Source of the DNA: Liolophura sinensis
Lineage: Eukaryota > Mollusca > Polyplacophora > Chitonida > Chitonidae
Assembly: GCF_032854445.1 (NCBI RefSeq)
Contig: NC_088300.1
Coordinates: 15,503,570 to 15,567,569 of the forward strand
Direction of reading: 5' to 3'
Length of the DNA: 64,000 bases
Made by a program: the position numbers and the translations under genes. Positions within the stretch are counted from its first letter, which is position 1. Each line of letters opens with the position of its first letter. Of the stretch, positions 1 through 12,300 are shown one piece after another. Under the pieces are notes generated by a model. The model was not told the origin of the DNA, made no database searches, and saw only the letters and a list, made by a program, of their open reading frames with translations.

Positions 1-2057
1 GTATATATATATAAATACCAGTAAAACCGCTTTGCCTGAAAGCCCGGAACATCTTCAATCACGTGACAATTTCGATCGTCATGTCCGCCTAAGACGCCGT
101 CGGTTTTTCGTTTTATCACAGATATACAAATAACGTGTAGAAAAAGAGAGGGATGGCGTGGGTATAGAGCCTGGGGGTGGAGGCACAGAGGCTCAGGGAG
201 GCCCAGAAGGACTTTAACAGAGAGATCGTCCTTACTGCCGGGAATGCGCGGTAGATTAACAAGAAAACAGACGCATGTGCGCATCTGGCTGTAATGCTGC
301 AGAAATGCCGTTATTCGTCGGCGTAACAGTCTGAATTTGAAAACATGCATAAATTCCTTGCTGACATCACAGTCTCAAGACATTTTTACAATCATACAGT
401 TATATAAACAAACCTGTCCTTAATCCCATTATGTTATCATCAAAGAGACATCAAAGACTGTTTTGATTGGCAGGATACACACACCAGTAAATGATTCGCT
501 AGGTTAAGTTATCCAGGCCGCATATATGCAACTTTTACTCACCACATGTTCAGTATTAAGATTTGTGTACACACAGCCAGAAATATGGTGACGGTTCTTT
601 GATTTGTACTGTTCATATCTAGCGGTTACCACTACTGGATCCTGCTGCACTGCCAAAAACTTGTCAGTTTTATATAGTCATGCACAGTTTGCTGTTTATC
701 CCTAGGATCAACTCTAATGGGAACCATATAATCAATTATTTCATAATTTAAAATAGGAGACAATCTGGGCATATAAACACCTGCTATGACCATGGTCTAC
801 ATCGCCATTTGTCAGGCTGTGTATAACAACGACTCATCAATAACCTTACATTTCATACACCCAAAGGATAATATACAGTCTTGCTACTTTGGATGGTTTG
901 GAACCCACGTACCACAAGGCACTGCTGTGCGACCTTAGTTTAAAGATAAACCTTTTTCTAGCGAGTGAATAAGAAACTTTTAAAAGTCTGTTAAGTGCTG
1001 GTCTTTCATACATTTTAAAATTGCTACGTCCTTGTTAAAGCGCAGTAATCTTAGTTTTGCGTCTATATGCAGGTTTAATTACCATAAGACTTTAAATAAA
1101 CTGTTCTGGGTTTTGTCATTTAGAAAATGATGTCCTCATTCCTGTCGTTTTCTGATTCAAAATAGTTTTTTTGTTATTTTAAAACTGCAATTCAAGTGAT
1201 GGATAGAGTTTTGTATATAAGCGTATCTCAGCAGAAATGACGTGACGAAAACTTCAATGCGCAAGCCGCTGAGAGACGCTATGGGTTTGTCGTGAAAGAG
1301 TTGATAGCGCCGTATACAAAGAACGACATATTTCCCTGGGGATTAACACGGTTTTGACACTGGTAAACGGTGGCATAACTGATCTTCACTGGAATGTGTT
1401 GATAAAGTAAAATATTTGCAAATACCGGTGGTGCAAATACCAGTGGTGCAAAGCTATATAACAAACCACAGTATCTAGTGCAAACACTTGGCAACCGCTG
1501 TATATACTATACCATCATATAAAAATTCATAAAGGTTTTTTGGAAATGGAAAATGGGAGTCTATAACGTTTCATAGAAAAACAACAGGCGTGGTGGTGAA
1601 GGCAAAACGGTAACATGAGCGAGAGGTTAAAAGGCGGTGATGTGTCTTATTGGAATGTCAAACGAAGCACTATTGTATGACGAAAAAAAAATCAAAGAAA
1701 CGGAAAAAATCCATCAACATCATTTTGACTATATACAATTTTCGACCTCCAATGGTATTACTAAATCAAATAATTCAAACAGGTGGGGTGCGAAACGAGC
1801 ACTTATGTAGTTCCGGGCACCTTACTGTTGCCCTTGGTCCTCTGGTAAGATGAAGATCGCAGGTGGGATAGTTTGGTTTCAATGAGGATGGGGGCTTTGG
1901 GGTTATAGTCACACACAGAGACCCCACATGATTATATCACAAAACATGGTCTCGATATGAGTGCAGCCCAGAACGTAGTGTTTAGAACTAAACACGTATT
2001 GATAAGGAATACATTTAACGGATGTGACCAATTTGGTAAAGATGTTCTAAGCAAATT
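1..2057. other. Downstream flank of eag, including its 3' UTR
   Basis: No coding exon is recognisable. The proximal part should be eag 3' UTR. No AATAAA is seen on the minus strand; the best poly(A) signal variant is ATTAAA at 1079-1074. A short direct repeat (caaataccrgtggtg, twice) lies at 1416-1450. Small ORFs here show no protein-like features. Confidence 0.5.
1074..1079 (-). terminator. eag: Possible poly(A) signal (ATTAAA) for eag
   Basis: ATTAAA on the minus strand, 979 nt past the stop codon. It is the commonest variant of AATAAA, and no canonical hexamer was seen between it and the stop. Weak evidence. Confidence 0.2.
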
Positions 2058-3335
2058 TCAGAGAATGTCCAAGTCTCTGTCTTTTACAGGGGTATCTTCA
2101 TCGTCTCTGGGCGTGTCTACATTTAAACTCGTGTCTGCTACCTTGTTGGATTTCAGTAGCTTAGTGACTCGGTTTTCTTTTGGCTTACCCCGGGTGCTGC
2201 TGTGCCGTGAACCGGCTCCACTCTCAGGGAGACTGGACACCGACACCTTCCCATTACTGTCACTACTGCTCGTGCTCTTCCTTCGGGCCGCTCCGGGGGC
2301 TCCCGTAATCACGGAAGCTACTGAGCGACTAGAACTGCCCGAGTCAGGACTCCCGCGATGAGAGGGAGACTTGGAGCCCTGTGATTTGGGCGATATGATA
2401 GCAGTTTCTGGTATATTTTCTAGGGAAGTCCTGTGCGGTGATGACGGCTGAGAACTCTTTGGCGACTGTCCAGCACTATTATTTTCTGTACTGCTGTTAA
2501 ACGTACTGTATCTAGAGTTAGGATATGTAGACACTCTCGACGAACATGGCGAGGACGAAGGTGAAAACAAACGTAAAATTTCACTGATTTGATCGTCTAT
2601 CCGATTGATTTTGTGACTAAGATGCTCCATTTCCTCCTTCATCTCCAAACGGATGTCATAAAGGGAGGTAAGCATTTGTTGCTCTACGGCTGACAGAGTA
2701 CTTCCGGTGGAGGCCACGGTGTCCCGTGTTGTTGACGAATCGCTCCCGTCCCCGATCTGATCGAGTTTTACGTCACTCCGTAGAATACCACTGTCCGTAG
2801 AATCCGTCTTTCTCAGATTTGTCTTTGGATTGACGGCTGAACTGTGCGAATTTCCCTGAATAGGTTCTGAGGGCTTGGCCATAAATTTGCCCCACCTGGA
2901 GGCCGGTTTTAAGGCGGGTTTAGGGGGTTCGGTTGGTTTTATCACCTCCTTGATGTTCTTAGGAATAGCGTCAGGAATATTATTATTGCCATTTTGAGGG
3001 ATTTCTGGGATTTTAGGAGTACTTCCCCCGCCTCCCAAAAACTTCCCCCACTTGGATGCCCCACCCCCTAGCCTGGGCACCGCCGAGAACTGTGACGAAC
3101 TCTCTGAAACGTTAATCAGTCGTGTTTCCGCTTTTGACCCCAGTAACGACGGGTTCACTTGACCCCTCTCAAGGTCATGGTTAGGCTGAGCGTGTTTGGT
3201 TTCGCTGACTTTCCGGAAACGTGATATGAGCTTGCGCACTGGGTGATCACTGGCCAGCTCTAATGGTGGATCGTTCTTTCTCTTCTCCGCCAATTCTTTC
3301 TCCTTTTTCACGTCTGCTACCTTTCTGAAGATCAA
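2058..3335 (-). CDS. eag: eag exon 10: C-terminal cytoplasmic tail and stop
   Basis: One open stretch of 426 codons ends in TGA at 2060-2058. It begins [20 protein letters not shown], standard for EAG after the c[17 protein letters not shown] (704-716) resembles the second C-terminal calmodulin site (BD-C2). The middle is low-complexity Pro/Gly/Ser with the block S-(K/R)-WGKF occurring twice (about 770 and 822). A heptad-rich segment from [10 protein letters not shown] to [11 protein letters not shown] (about 887-931) corresponds to the tetramerising coiled coil of EAG. The last 170 residues are Ser/Thr/Pro-rich with many SP and RRKS sites, so phosphorylation is likely (inference). The acceptor is tttatag|TTG. 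The 405-nt plus-strand ORF overlapping the 3' part is a shadow. Confidence 0.95.
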   Translation of the reverse strand: MIFRKVADVKKEKELAEKRKNDPPLELASDHPVRKLISRFRKVSETKHAQPNHDLERGQVNPSLLGSKAETRLINVSESSSQFSAVPRLGGGASKWGKFLGGGGSTPKIPEIPQNGNNNIPDAIPKNIKEVIKPTEPPKPALKPASRWGKFMAKPSEPIQGNSHSSAVNPKTNLRKTDSTDSGILRSDVKLDQIGDGSDSSTTRDTVASTGSTLSAVEQQMLTSLYDIRLEMKEEMEHLSHKINRIDDQISEILRLFSPSSSPCSSRVSTYPNSRYSTFNSSTENNSAGQSPKSSQPSSPHRTSLENIPETAIISPKSQGSKSPSHRGSPDSGSSSRSVASVITGAPGAARRKSTSSSDSNGKVSVSSLPESGAGSRHSSTRGKPKENRVTKLLKSNKVADTSLNVDTPRDDEDTPVKDRDLDIL

Positions 3336-6300
3336 CTATAAAAAGGATAGAAACTGTGATTAAAAATGTACGCTACATTTATCTTTATATTTGTCATCAC
3401 ATGAACATATATTTATATAATGTTTTACAAATATAAAAGTAAGTATGTATACGTCAGTCTGTAAAAACGCCCAATGCTTTTGTTCTGTAGCCAACATTTT
3501 TTTTCATCAGACCTGTTTTTTCTTAAACAATATACAACATACAAACAGAAAGAGAACAAAATTCTGCTTAGCAATTCTTTTACACTTCGTGATAAACTTG
3601 TTAAATTTTATGAGGCTGTACTTAAACAACTGCTTTCACTGGCTCCACAGATCTGCATTCGTATCGACAGAAACGCATGTATTAGCGTCCCACTTGCCAT
3701 CTTACTCCACAGGACAGGCGAGATGTTAATTTACAGTAGAATTTTGAGAATTTGCGCAATCCTTGTTGATTGCACGCCCAGCTTTTTGGTAATGACAGAG
3801 TGTGGAATAAATGCGACATGAAGTTCACGGAATACTGCTATACGAGGGTATGTACACGTAAGTCTTTGAGAGCAAGTGATTTGGTCGTTTTCAGTCTCTG
3901 AATTTTCATGATGCCACAGTTGTTTACGTGCTTGATTTGCCTTGAGTCCTAACGTCGTTGTCAACATTATTTCAGCCATATCACCAAGATGATTTCATAC
4001 GGCATGCCGGCTCCATTGTTAGCAATGGCGTCATATACTGAAGACATGCACCAAACATGATGCCCCACGAAGTCCCAGCATTACGACATTGGGTCGACCA
4101 ATGATGTTAACCTGGGCGTCAGCAAGGAGTTAAGAAAATTAACTGTTTTAAGGTCTCAGAGATGACCAAACTTGGGATTGAACCCCGGTCTCCTGCTCTT
4201 TTTCTAACTGTTAGGGTGCAGTTACCACCGCGTCTCCCTTGCTTATCTATTTTAGACAATGTGGGTGTACTTACACGGTGACGAAGGTTATAGGTCAAGG
4301 TCAGGTTCCTGGCAAAGGAGTTAGCGAATGCGTGGTAAAATTCCAGAACCTCCAGGAGGCGGTCTCTTTTGATTATGTGAAGGTCACAGTAGGTGAGGGC
4401 GCGCACGTTGGCAGTGGATTGACCAATCGTTGTTTCTTTCCAGAAGTTATCACCGAAAACGTCACCTTTGCCTGTAAAGATGGATTTATTTTCATGTGGA
4501 AGATTTCAATCTGATATAAAAAAAACATATCAAATGTTCATGCCAGTAAATTTTGTCTTTTTAGTATTGAATGTCTTAAAATACATAACTGGATATAACT
4601 TTGACTAAAACATCTAGGGCATATTCCACAAAGCCATTTCTTAAAAGACTTTTACGTTAATATTTAAAACTTTGTAACAAAATCTTAGTTCTTGGTACCC
4701 AAATTTGCCATTTTAGCACATTTTTCTGAATATAACATTGGACGAGGTGGTCACATTGTTAATTTCTATTGCCTAAAAATAAGCTCAAAATCATGCTTCA
4801 GTAGTTTGCTTGAAAGGTGCGTTTCATGATTTCATAACCTATATGATATAGCTCAAATTGCAGAGCTAAAACTTTTAGTTTCCGGTATTCTTACAACTGA
4901 CATTATCAGCCTGCTCTCTGGGATAGTTGCGTAACTAGCAATCAGCAGGAAGTACATATACATAAAAGGTTATATATTGTTACTATCGTTAAAACAATCT
5001 TATTAAAATATATGTATACGTTATTGTCACTTCAGGAGACAAAAACCTAAACTGCTCTCTTGCTGTACAGTGAGGTACAACTCTCGTACAGTCATAGTGG
5101 ACAATAACAAAAACAGGCCCGTAATTAGTATGTGGGGGGAATTAGAAATGGTTGTTATCTGCTCTTGATAAATGTCACTTCGCGGAAAAGTCAATAAATG
5201 ATGAAGAACAAGTAAGTTTCAATGGCGGTTATAACTCTGAGGTAAAAATAGGGTAAAGCCTATCACCAACAACAGGCAATTACACACAAGCAATTAGCGT
5301 TTAGAGCTTCCTCATCCCACAGAAAGCGACACAAGAATGCATGCGTGCCAGTAAACTGAGAACTAGTAATTGTATCTGTTTGAACCATCCCTTCCTTGAA
5401 CTCCATTATGGTATGGTAACTCTTGAATATCTAGTTACTTAGCAGCCAGCGTTTTCCAACATCAATTTGCTCTGAGCTGTCACTACTTTAGCAAGTTGCC
5501 TATTGGTATCATGTCACTGGAGTGTAGAGTCTTCGCTCATCACCTTTTAGAGTATTTTATGAAACTAAAATTTCTCACTTTCTTCATTACAGCAATTATG
5601 TAGGTGTACGGTTAACCTATATAGGTCTGCTATATGCTTATCGATTTATCTGCAAAATTCAACTGATTGGTTTCCCTTCGTCAAACATTTCAGGTTAAAG
5701 TTAGGGCTGTTGATTGATTAAATGATTGTCAGTTTGATTAGCCCATAACGTCATTATAACGGATTTTTATTTGTAAATATATATCGTGTTTAAAACCGGC
5801 TTTCCATGTGAGTGTGTTCTGTGTAGATAACACGACCACAGAAGAACCATAAATGATTGTTATCTGCCCTGGATAAAATGCAACTTCCCGGAAATGCATG
5901 CTTGAACACCATGGTTACGGGCGCTAACCCTCCCCATCGTTTTATGTTCTGTCGCTTTAGAAAACCTTTAGGCTTGGGAAACTTACTGAGAATGGCAACC
6001 ACTTCGTCGTCTTGAATCACCTCCAAAGATCCGGAGACGACGAAGCATAGGGCGTCCAGACTTTCTCCTTGATGGAAGATTAGATCTCCTGGTGCGCTAT
6101 GGGTCATATTGAAATGCATGGCCAGGGCCCTGAGACAACCATCACTGGCGAGACGGAAGGCGGGGTGCTCGCTGAATACCTTCCGATTTAAGTGCACACA
6201 TATGTCTGCCTTCATGTCCTTAGGGCAATAATTGAGTACCTGGGAATAGAGGAAGAAAGCGAGATAGTGGTACTGTCTTCATACGTCAACCGTAATCCTA

Positions 6301-9300
6301 GTATGTATACAACAGAAGGCATAAAGAAATTTCCGGCCAAGACGATTTATAGCTCTAAAAACGGTCTCTGCATCTCTCTGGGATGGCATTTAAGGTTTCA
6401 GTCTGCGTGTACTGTCATGAAACCCCAGCCGAGATGCGACCTTGCCCTGTGAACCTCACCAAGGTCAGATTGTCTGGGTTTCTCTCACCCTAGAGAGGGA
6501 ACTCAACACCTCTGACATCGTGCGGTAAGTATAGAGATGTGGGAAACCATTCCCTAAAATGCCCAAAACGATATGAATACAGTAACTGTCTGCGATCATA
6601 CTTGAAGAAGTTTTGCTGTTTTATTTATAATTAGATATATAATGCTACCGATGGTATACGTAGTAAATTCTGCTTTTCCCATTCCTCAATTAAAAATTCT
6701 CTGATTCGAAAGGAATGCATTCAACTGTACGATATTTTTCGAAAGAGTAAAAAATACAAAATGTTTCACGTATACTGTGAGGCAGTAAGTGGGAGGTTTA
6801 CAATCTCTAGTCATCGTTTCTATATCATCAATTATTCCCACCATTAATGTCTCTTTCACCAGTGCTGCTACTCTCAGCCTCATCAGTTCATACGAACAAA
6901 ACACATCCGTGTTATTTATTGATTTTCCGGCTGTACGTGGGAAGGTCTCCAGCAACCTGCGGATTGTCGTGGGTTTCCTCCGGGTTCTGCCCGGTTTCCT
7001 TCCACCATAATGCTGGCCGCCATCGTATAAGTGAAATATTCTTGAGTATGGCGTAAAATATCAATCAAATAAATAAATCAATAAATCATTTATTGAGTCA
7101 TCTCATTTTGCGATTGTGCATGCGTGGAAATGTACGCAGAATTTATGTGTACATGTCTCTGTGCTATTCTGTATCTGTCATGGTAACAGCACCCAGCTAC
7201 ATGGTTTTTGTAAACATTTATCAATGAAACCACCTACCTTAGCAGCATCGATGCCTTTCGTCATAGCCCAGGTGGACACAATGTAATCCATGACGCGTTC
7301 ACTCAGAGCTTTGGGTACGTCGTGTAGTTTCATGAACTCCCGAACGCTGTTCAGCATGTCATGGTAGCGGGCCGTGCTCGCGTAGAACTGCTGGAAAATC
7401 GTCGTCACGTTACTGAAGATTGTGGCGTACAGCAGAGCTGTCAAAACACAAACAACGCGTGCAGGTTATTTCTTACGTTCATGTAAAAATATCAGGATCT
7501 TCCTCATAGATACACGTGCTTCCTCATAGAAACTGATTTTGGACATCATACTCAAGAATATTTCACTTATACGAAAAGGTAAGACTACGGGTGGAACAAA
7601 TCGGGCATTAGGTAATTTACTGAAAGAACTGCCACAGGTGAGTTACAGATATACCCATCGATACAGATAAACCCACCAAGATACAGATATAACCATCTTG
7701 ACACAGATATATCCATCAAGATACAGATACACCCATCAAGATACAGATAAACCCATCAAGATACAGATACACCCATCAAGATACAGATATGCCCATCAAG
7801 ATACAGATATCCCCATCAAATTGGTGGATTTTCAACGAATGCTGGGCTTCACAAACGGTCGCACAAGCCTCATGCGTGGCTTATATTCACCAAGGCCCAT
7901 GATAGATAATGACATTTTCGAAACTTTATCCTTCTTCAAATGTTGTAACGCATTGTTCATGATCATTTGCTGACCAATTACTCCCTTCAGGACACGATTC
8001 CATTCTTATTGCCCAATGCGAAACGTCTTCAACCATTCAAATCGAAAGTATTCGAATTATGCAGAAAAATTGCACAAAAAACAGACAATACCTAACATCC
8101 TCACGTTGCAAATCTCATGGCAAAATCTAGGGAAATATCAGTCTATGCAAGTCTATAAATAACATGCTGTTTCGCTTTCTATTTCCACAAAGACAAAAAT
8201 CCACAGGTTAAATTGATGCACAAAGACATGAACGCGTGAATGAAAGACTTAAACTACAGTCTAATGGCCCAATAAACGACTTCACGTTCAACGCATTCTA
8301 GTACCGCCTGTGGACTTTTTATTGCCTGTGAAATAAGATGTAAACGCATTAGACAGTTGAACATTGTAAAAAGCATTAAACAAGTTTATGTTAAAGTTTG
8401 GTTATAACCTGTTCGTCAATAATATTCACACGAGTAAATACGGTTTGTTCGCTTTATTGGTCGCCCGCATTATTAAATCCTATTACATAAAGATACCATT
8501 GCATCCATGAACATAGAAGGAGGTGTATTGTAGTTTGACATTCATGACACTTTGGAATTGATCAAAGTGTTTAACAAGAATGCCTTTACGTGAAAAAGAT
8601 CTCATTTTGTACTCGAAAAAGGTCTCATTTTGTGCTCCAAAAGATCTCATTTTGTACACGAAAAAATCTCATTTTTGAACTCGAAAAAGATTAAAGAGGT
8701 TTCTTGCATAAGATTGTTCTTGCAGACTGGAGAAAACCGATCATTTCCCCGCCTGACACTTTTTGTAGAACGGGCAGCCCATATCACACCTCTGTGTAAC
8801 ACAAACATAGTATAAATAACAAGACTTCCACGTAGTCATATAGCTTCATTCTTGTACAAAAGTTTTGCACTTAGCCTGTATTTAGATCACACATAAATCA
8901 AGTCGAACAAAGGTTGAGCTTGCATCAGAATATTGGAGCGTTCATATTTTGGAAAAGATTTATTTTAATTTATTATTTTTGTACAAACCACAACCAGATC
9001 TACTTAAACATCGCCAATATCCAATTTTAAGTCATTAGAATTTAGCAAAAAGGCATTTTAACGACAGACACACAATCTTGCAATTTTTTAAGGTAATTTT
9101 TCAAGCCCAGAACTACATGCGTAAGCTTATACATATGCAATGTTTACACACTAATGGTATTTAATTGGAACAAAACCCTGGTCCAATTTAATTTCTATAT
9201 TAATGAAAATGTCTACCTACTTGGGATGACCAGCCTTAGACAAAACGCGAGTATTTTCCAAATATGTTGTGCTTCATGATATGGATGAAATACTCCCAGT

Positions 9301-12300
9301 GTTGCGTTAACTACAATTATACATTCCTTCCTGCAATGCTGCTGGGTAAACGTTCGTGTTACCACACCTTTTTCAATATTGTGACACAAATAAAGCTTTT
9401 GCTTTGTTGACCCATGGAAGAGCGTAAACCACAGAACCTCTGGTTTCAAGAGCGCTTAAAAACCAATATGTTTGGTTAGATAAGTAAGTACAAAGGTAAT
9501 ACACATGTAAGGTCTACATGATGTCCGCTTTCCGTGAGTAATTCGATCACAACAGTATGGAGGACAAGCCATCGGTAGCTTTTACACGCTATTACTAACA
9601 GGTTATCATGATGCTTAACAAATGTAAAATTATCTTTGTTACGAGACGTTGCCTGATTTAGAGATCTTGTAACAAACAGGTCAACACAGCCAAGTGATAC
9701 AGTTTTACGTGAGACAGGAGCGGTGCTTAAGTCATATTGTCGTGATACACGTGTGTATCTTCCGGGGTTGTCAGAGTAAAGCCTTTAGTGCTGAGTTCCT
9801 TAGTCGAAGAATAACAGCATATCTGGCCGTTTGATGACCCTAAATCGTGGCACACGGGTGATGTATTTAGTTGCCTTGGAGAGCTTGTCTAACAAAAATA
9901 GCAGTCTTAACGTTGATGGGATTGACACTTAAACTCTGATCACAAATACTGTATGTCTTACCACAAGAGCCACACTTATACCGTCATATGATTCCTTGGG
10001 GCAAACTATATCCAAGGCGAGTGCCGCTAAGTTTAGAATTAGCTATAATTGAAGATCGTTATAACGCCGAACCCAGACATCCAACAGCTGAATAATCAAG
10101 AGTTCCGAGGTCGAACTTTCTAGAAGTGTGTTGTCGTTCTTTGGAGGGGCCTTTTAATGAAAGAAGTAAAATTGCACCCAAGTATCTATATAAAGTACAC
10201 ATGTTCACCTAATGACTGTCACAGAATAATAAATAATGTCTATTCATGGGTAGGGTTTGATAGAATGTTTCCTCGGGTAGGGATTTAAGGGAATGTACGC
10301 TATTTCATTTCGTGATACGGTGTTTATCACTTCAAAACAAGTTCTGTTTGGTGCAAGCCAATGATGCATCAAATGAAACCACTGACAGCACCACAATGTG
10401 ATATTTGTATAAAGGCAAACCACCTTAAGCGCTTGATTCAAATGGTCACATGACACAATCGATGAAATAACCTCTGCAATTTGCACGAAAAGCAGCTATC
10501 TGACAGTCGATAAAACAGCCACAGCAGCTAATGTGAAATGCAGATTTCGATGATCTGAAACAAAAATTACTGCGTCTAATGTGGGGTTCAACAGTTTGAC
10601 AGTTTGTACAAACACAAAAGCTTGTGTGGGATCGGTTTATCTGGCTGTTGACGAGGGCGTTGTTCAAACATCCACATGCAGTTAGATGTTAAATGAAGTG
10701 AAGACCACCTAAAAATTATTGCAGTCTTCAAATTGCTGGAAAACGGTCACCATAACAATGGAGTAAATACTACTGAGGTGTTCAAAGAGAGAATGTTAGT
10801 CAATTAGAACAACCATTACCTGCAAAGTTCCACAAGTCAAGGCTGACTGCATAAATACACACGCATAAAACAACATGTGTAAATATCTAAAGAAATCGTG
10901 ACAGCTTTCCATGTTCAGTACTATCGTTTGTCAGGGATCAGTATTTCTGTGTGTTTATCTATGGTTTTAAAACTCAACATACAGACGTCAACAATTAATT
11001 ATTTTCTTTATTTGCTCACGTGCCCGATTGGTCGACAGATTGCTTTGATCATAATCCGGAGGTTTTCTGAATAGAAAACTCGATGGTGAGTTTCTGTATG
11101 TTTTCTTTTTGTGATCTGTTCTCGCTCCATGAACGCTATATATCTTTTACTGCGTAGATAAAGTTACTTCGTGATCATTTATCAAGCACAATTATACTTC
11201 ACAGTTGTAGCAGTCCCATCTCCAAGAATGGATCATTACAAACTTGAAAAAGCCGAGAAATTCCATGTACATGTATGGATAATGCTAATATCATTACTCA
11301 GCCCATAAGTCTTCATCGACGTTGATTTCCATATTCCGATTCACTCCAAACTTTGACGAAGAGATAAATCTTCGTTGTCAGATATTGATTTATTTATTAC
11401 AGAAACGAAGACAGCATAGAGAAGAGATGGAGAGAGCAATAAACGAATAGGCCCTTGATTAAAGAACATTCTTAATTACATGATTATCATCGTAGAACTA
11501 TTGTTCATGCCTCCCAGACTCGCTAGAGAATCCGACGGGTGATACAAGGAGTTCCAGTACAAATGCCGTTGCTTGAAGAAACCCTTCACGGAGTCATCCC
11601 TGGCAAACACCTGTCAGTTAGCTTTGTGTTACGCGATATTCGATCGCATGACAATTATTTAATAATAAAGGATTGCTTTATTGACTTATTTGGTGTTCAG
11701 TGACACCAACGAGCTCAACGAGCTCAAGAATTTTTCACTATATGGTTTATGGGTGGAGGAAACTGGAGTACATGTAGGTATGTCCTTTAGTTTTCTACAC
11801 AATCGTTCGTTTGATGCAACTGCCACACTTGCCAGGTGATTTTGATTAGGGGCCAAGGAACTGCAATGTGGAGTTCTCGAAAAATTTGGGCATAACGTAT
11901 GCAAATTAGTTAATTATGTCGTCACACAGTGCATGCTCTACATAATAACAAGATTATTTTGTTCTGTATTTCCACAACGCCAAACAGTTGAAACTCACCT
12001 CCACATATCATCATGAATATTGAAAACAGTTTCTCGGACTCGGTGTTGGCGGCCACGTTTCCAAACCCCACACTTGTCATACACGAGAGGGTAAAATAAA
12101 GCGCTGTGAGATAGCGCATGCTCCGATTCGGGCCACCTTCCAAAGTTTGACTGGTGTTCACCCGGAAGTAAGGCGAACTTGTTATGTTGGCGAGTGTGTT
12201 GAGCCACCCATAGTTGAGACCCTCGTTGATTTCCGAGAGACCGATGCTATACCATATACAGGCAAACCAGTGGGCGAAGAGCATAAACACTAGGATAAGT

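Larger units (their letters stand above)
7438..11998 (-). other. eag: eag intron 6
   Basis: GTGAGT...GACAG intron of 4561 nt. It holds a group A fragment (7549-7605), a 20-bp minisatellite (7642-7818) and a 23-bp degenerate array (8588-8691). From 8.7 to 11.99 kb I see nothing beyond AT-rich intron and short chance ORFs. Confidence 0.88.

Noticed and set aside
1957-2361. 134-codon plus-strand ORF
   Set aside because: It is antisense to eag exon 10 and explained by the Ser/Pro-rich codons of the real frame.
11995-12207. Alternative minus-strand frame in eag exon 6
   Set aside because: Shadow frame; the main frame encodes S4 to the GFG filter with correct splice phases.
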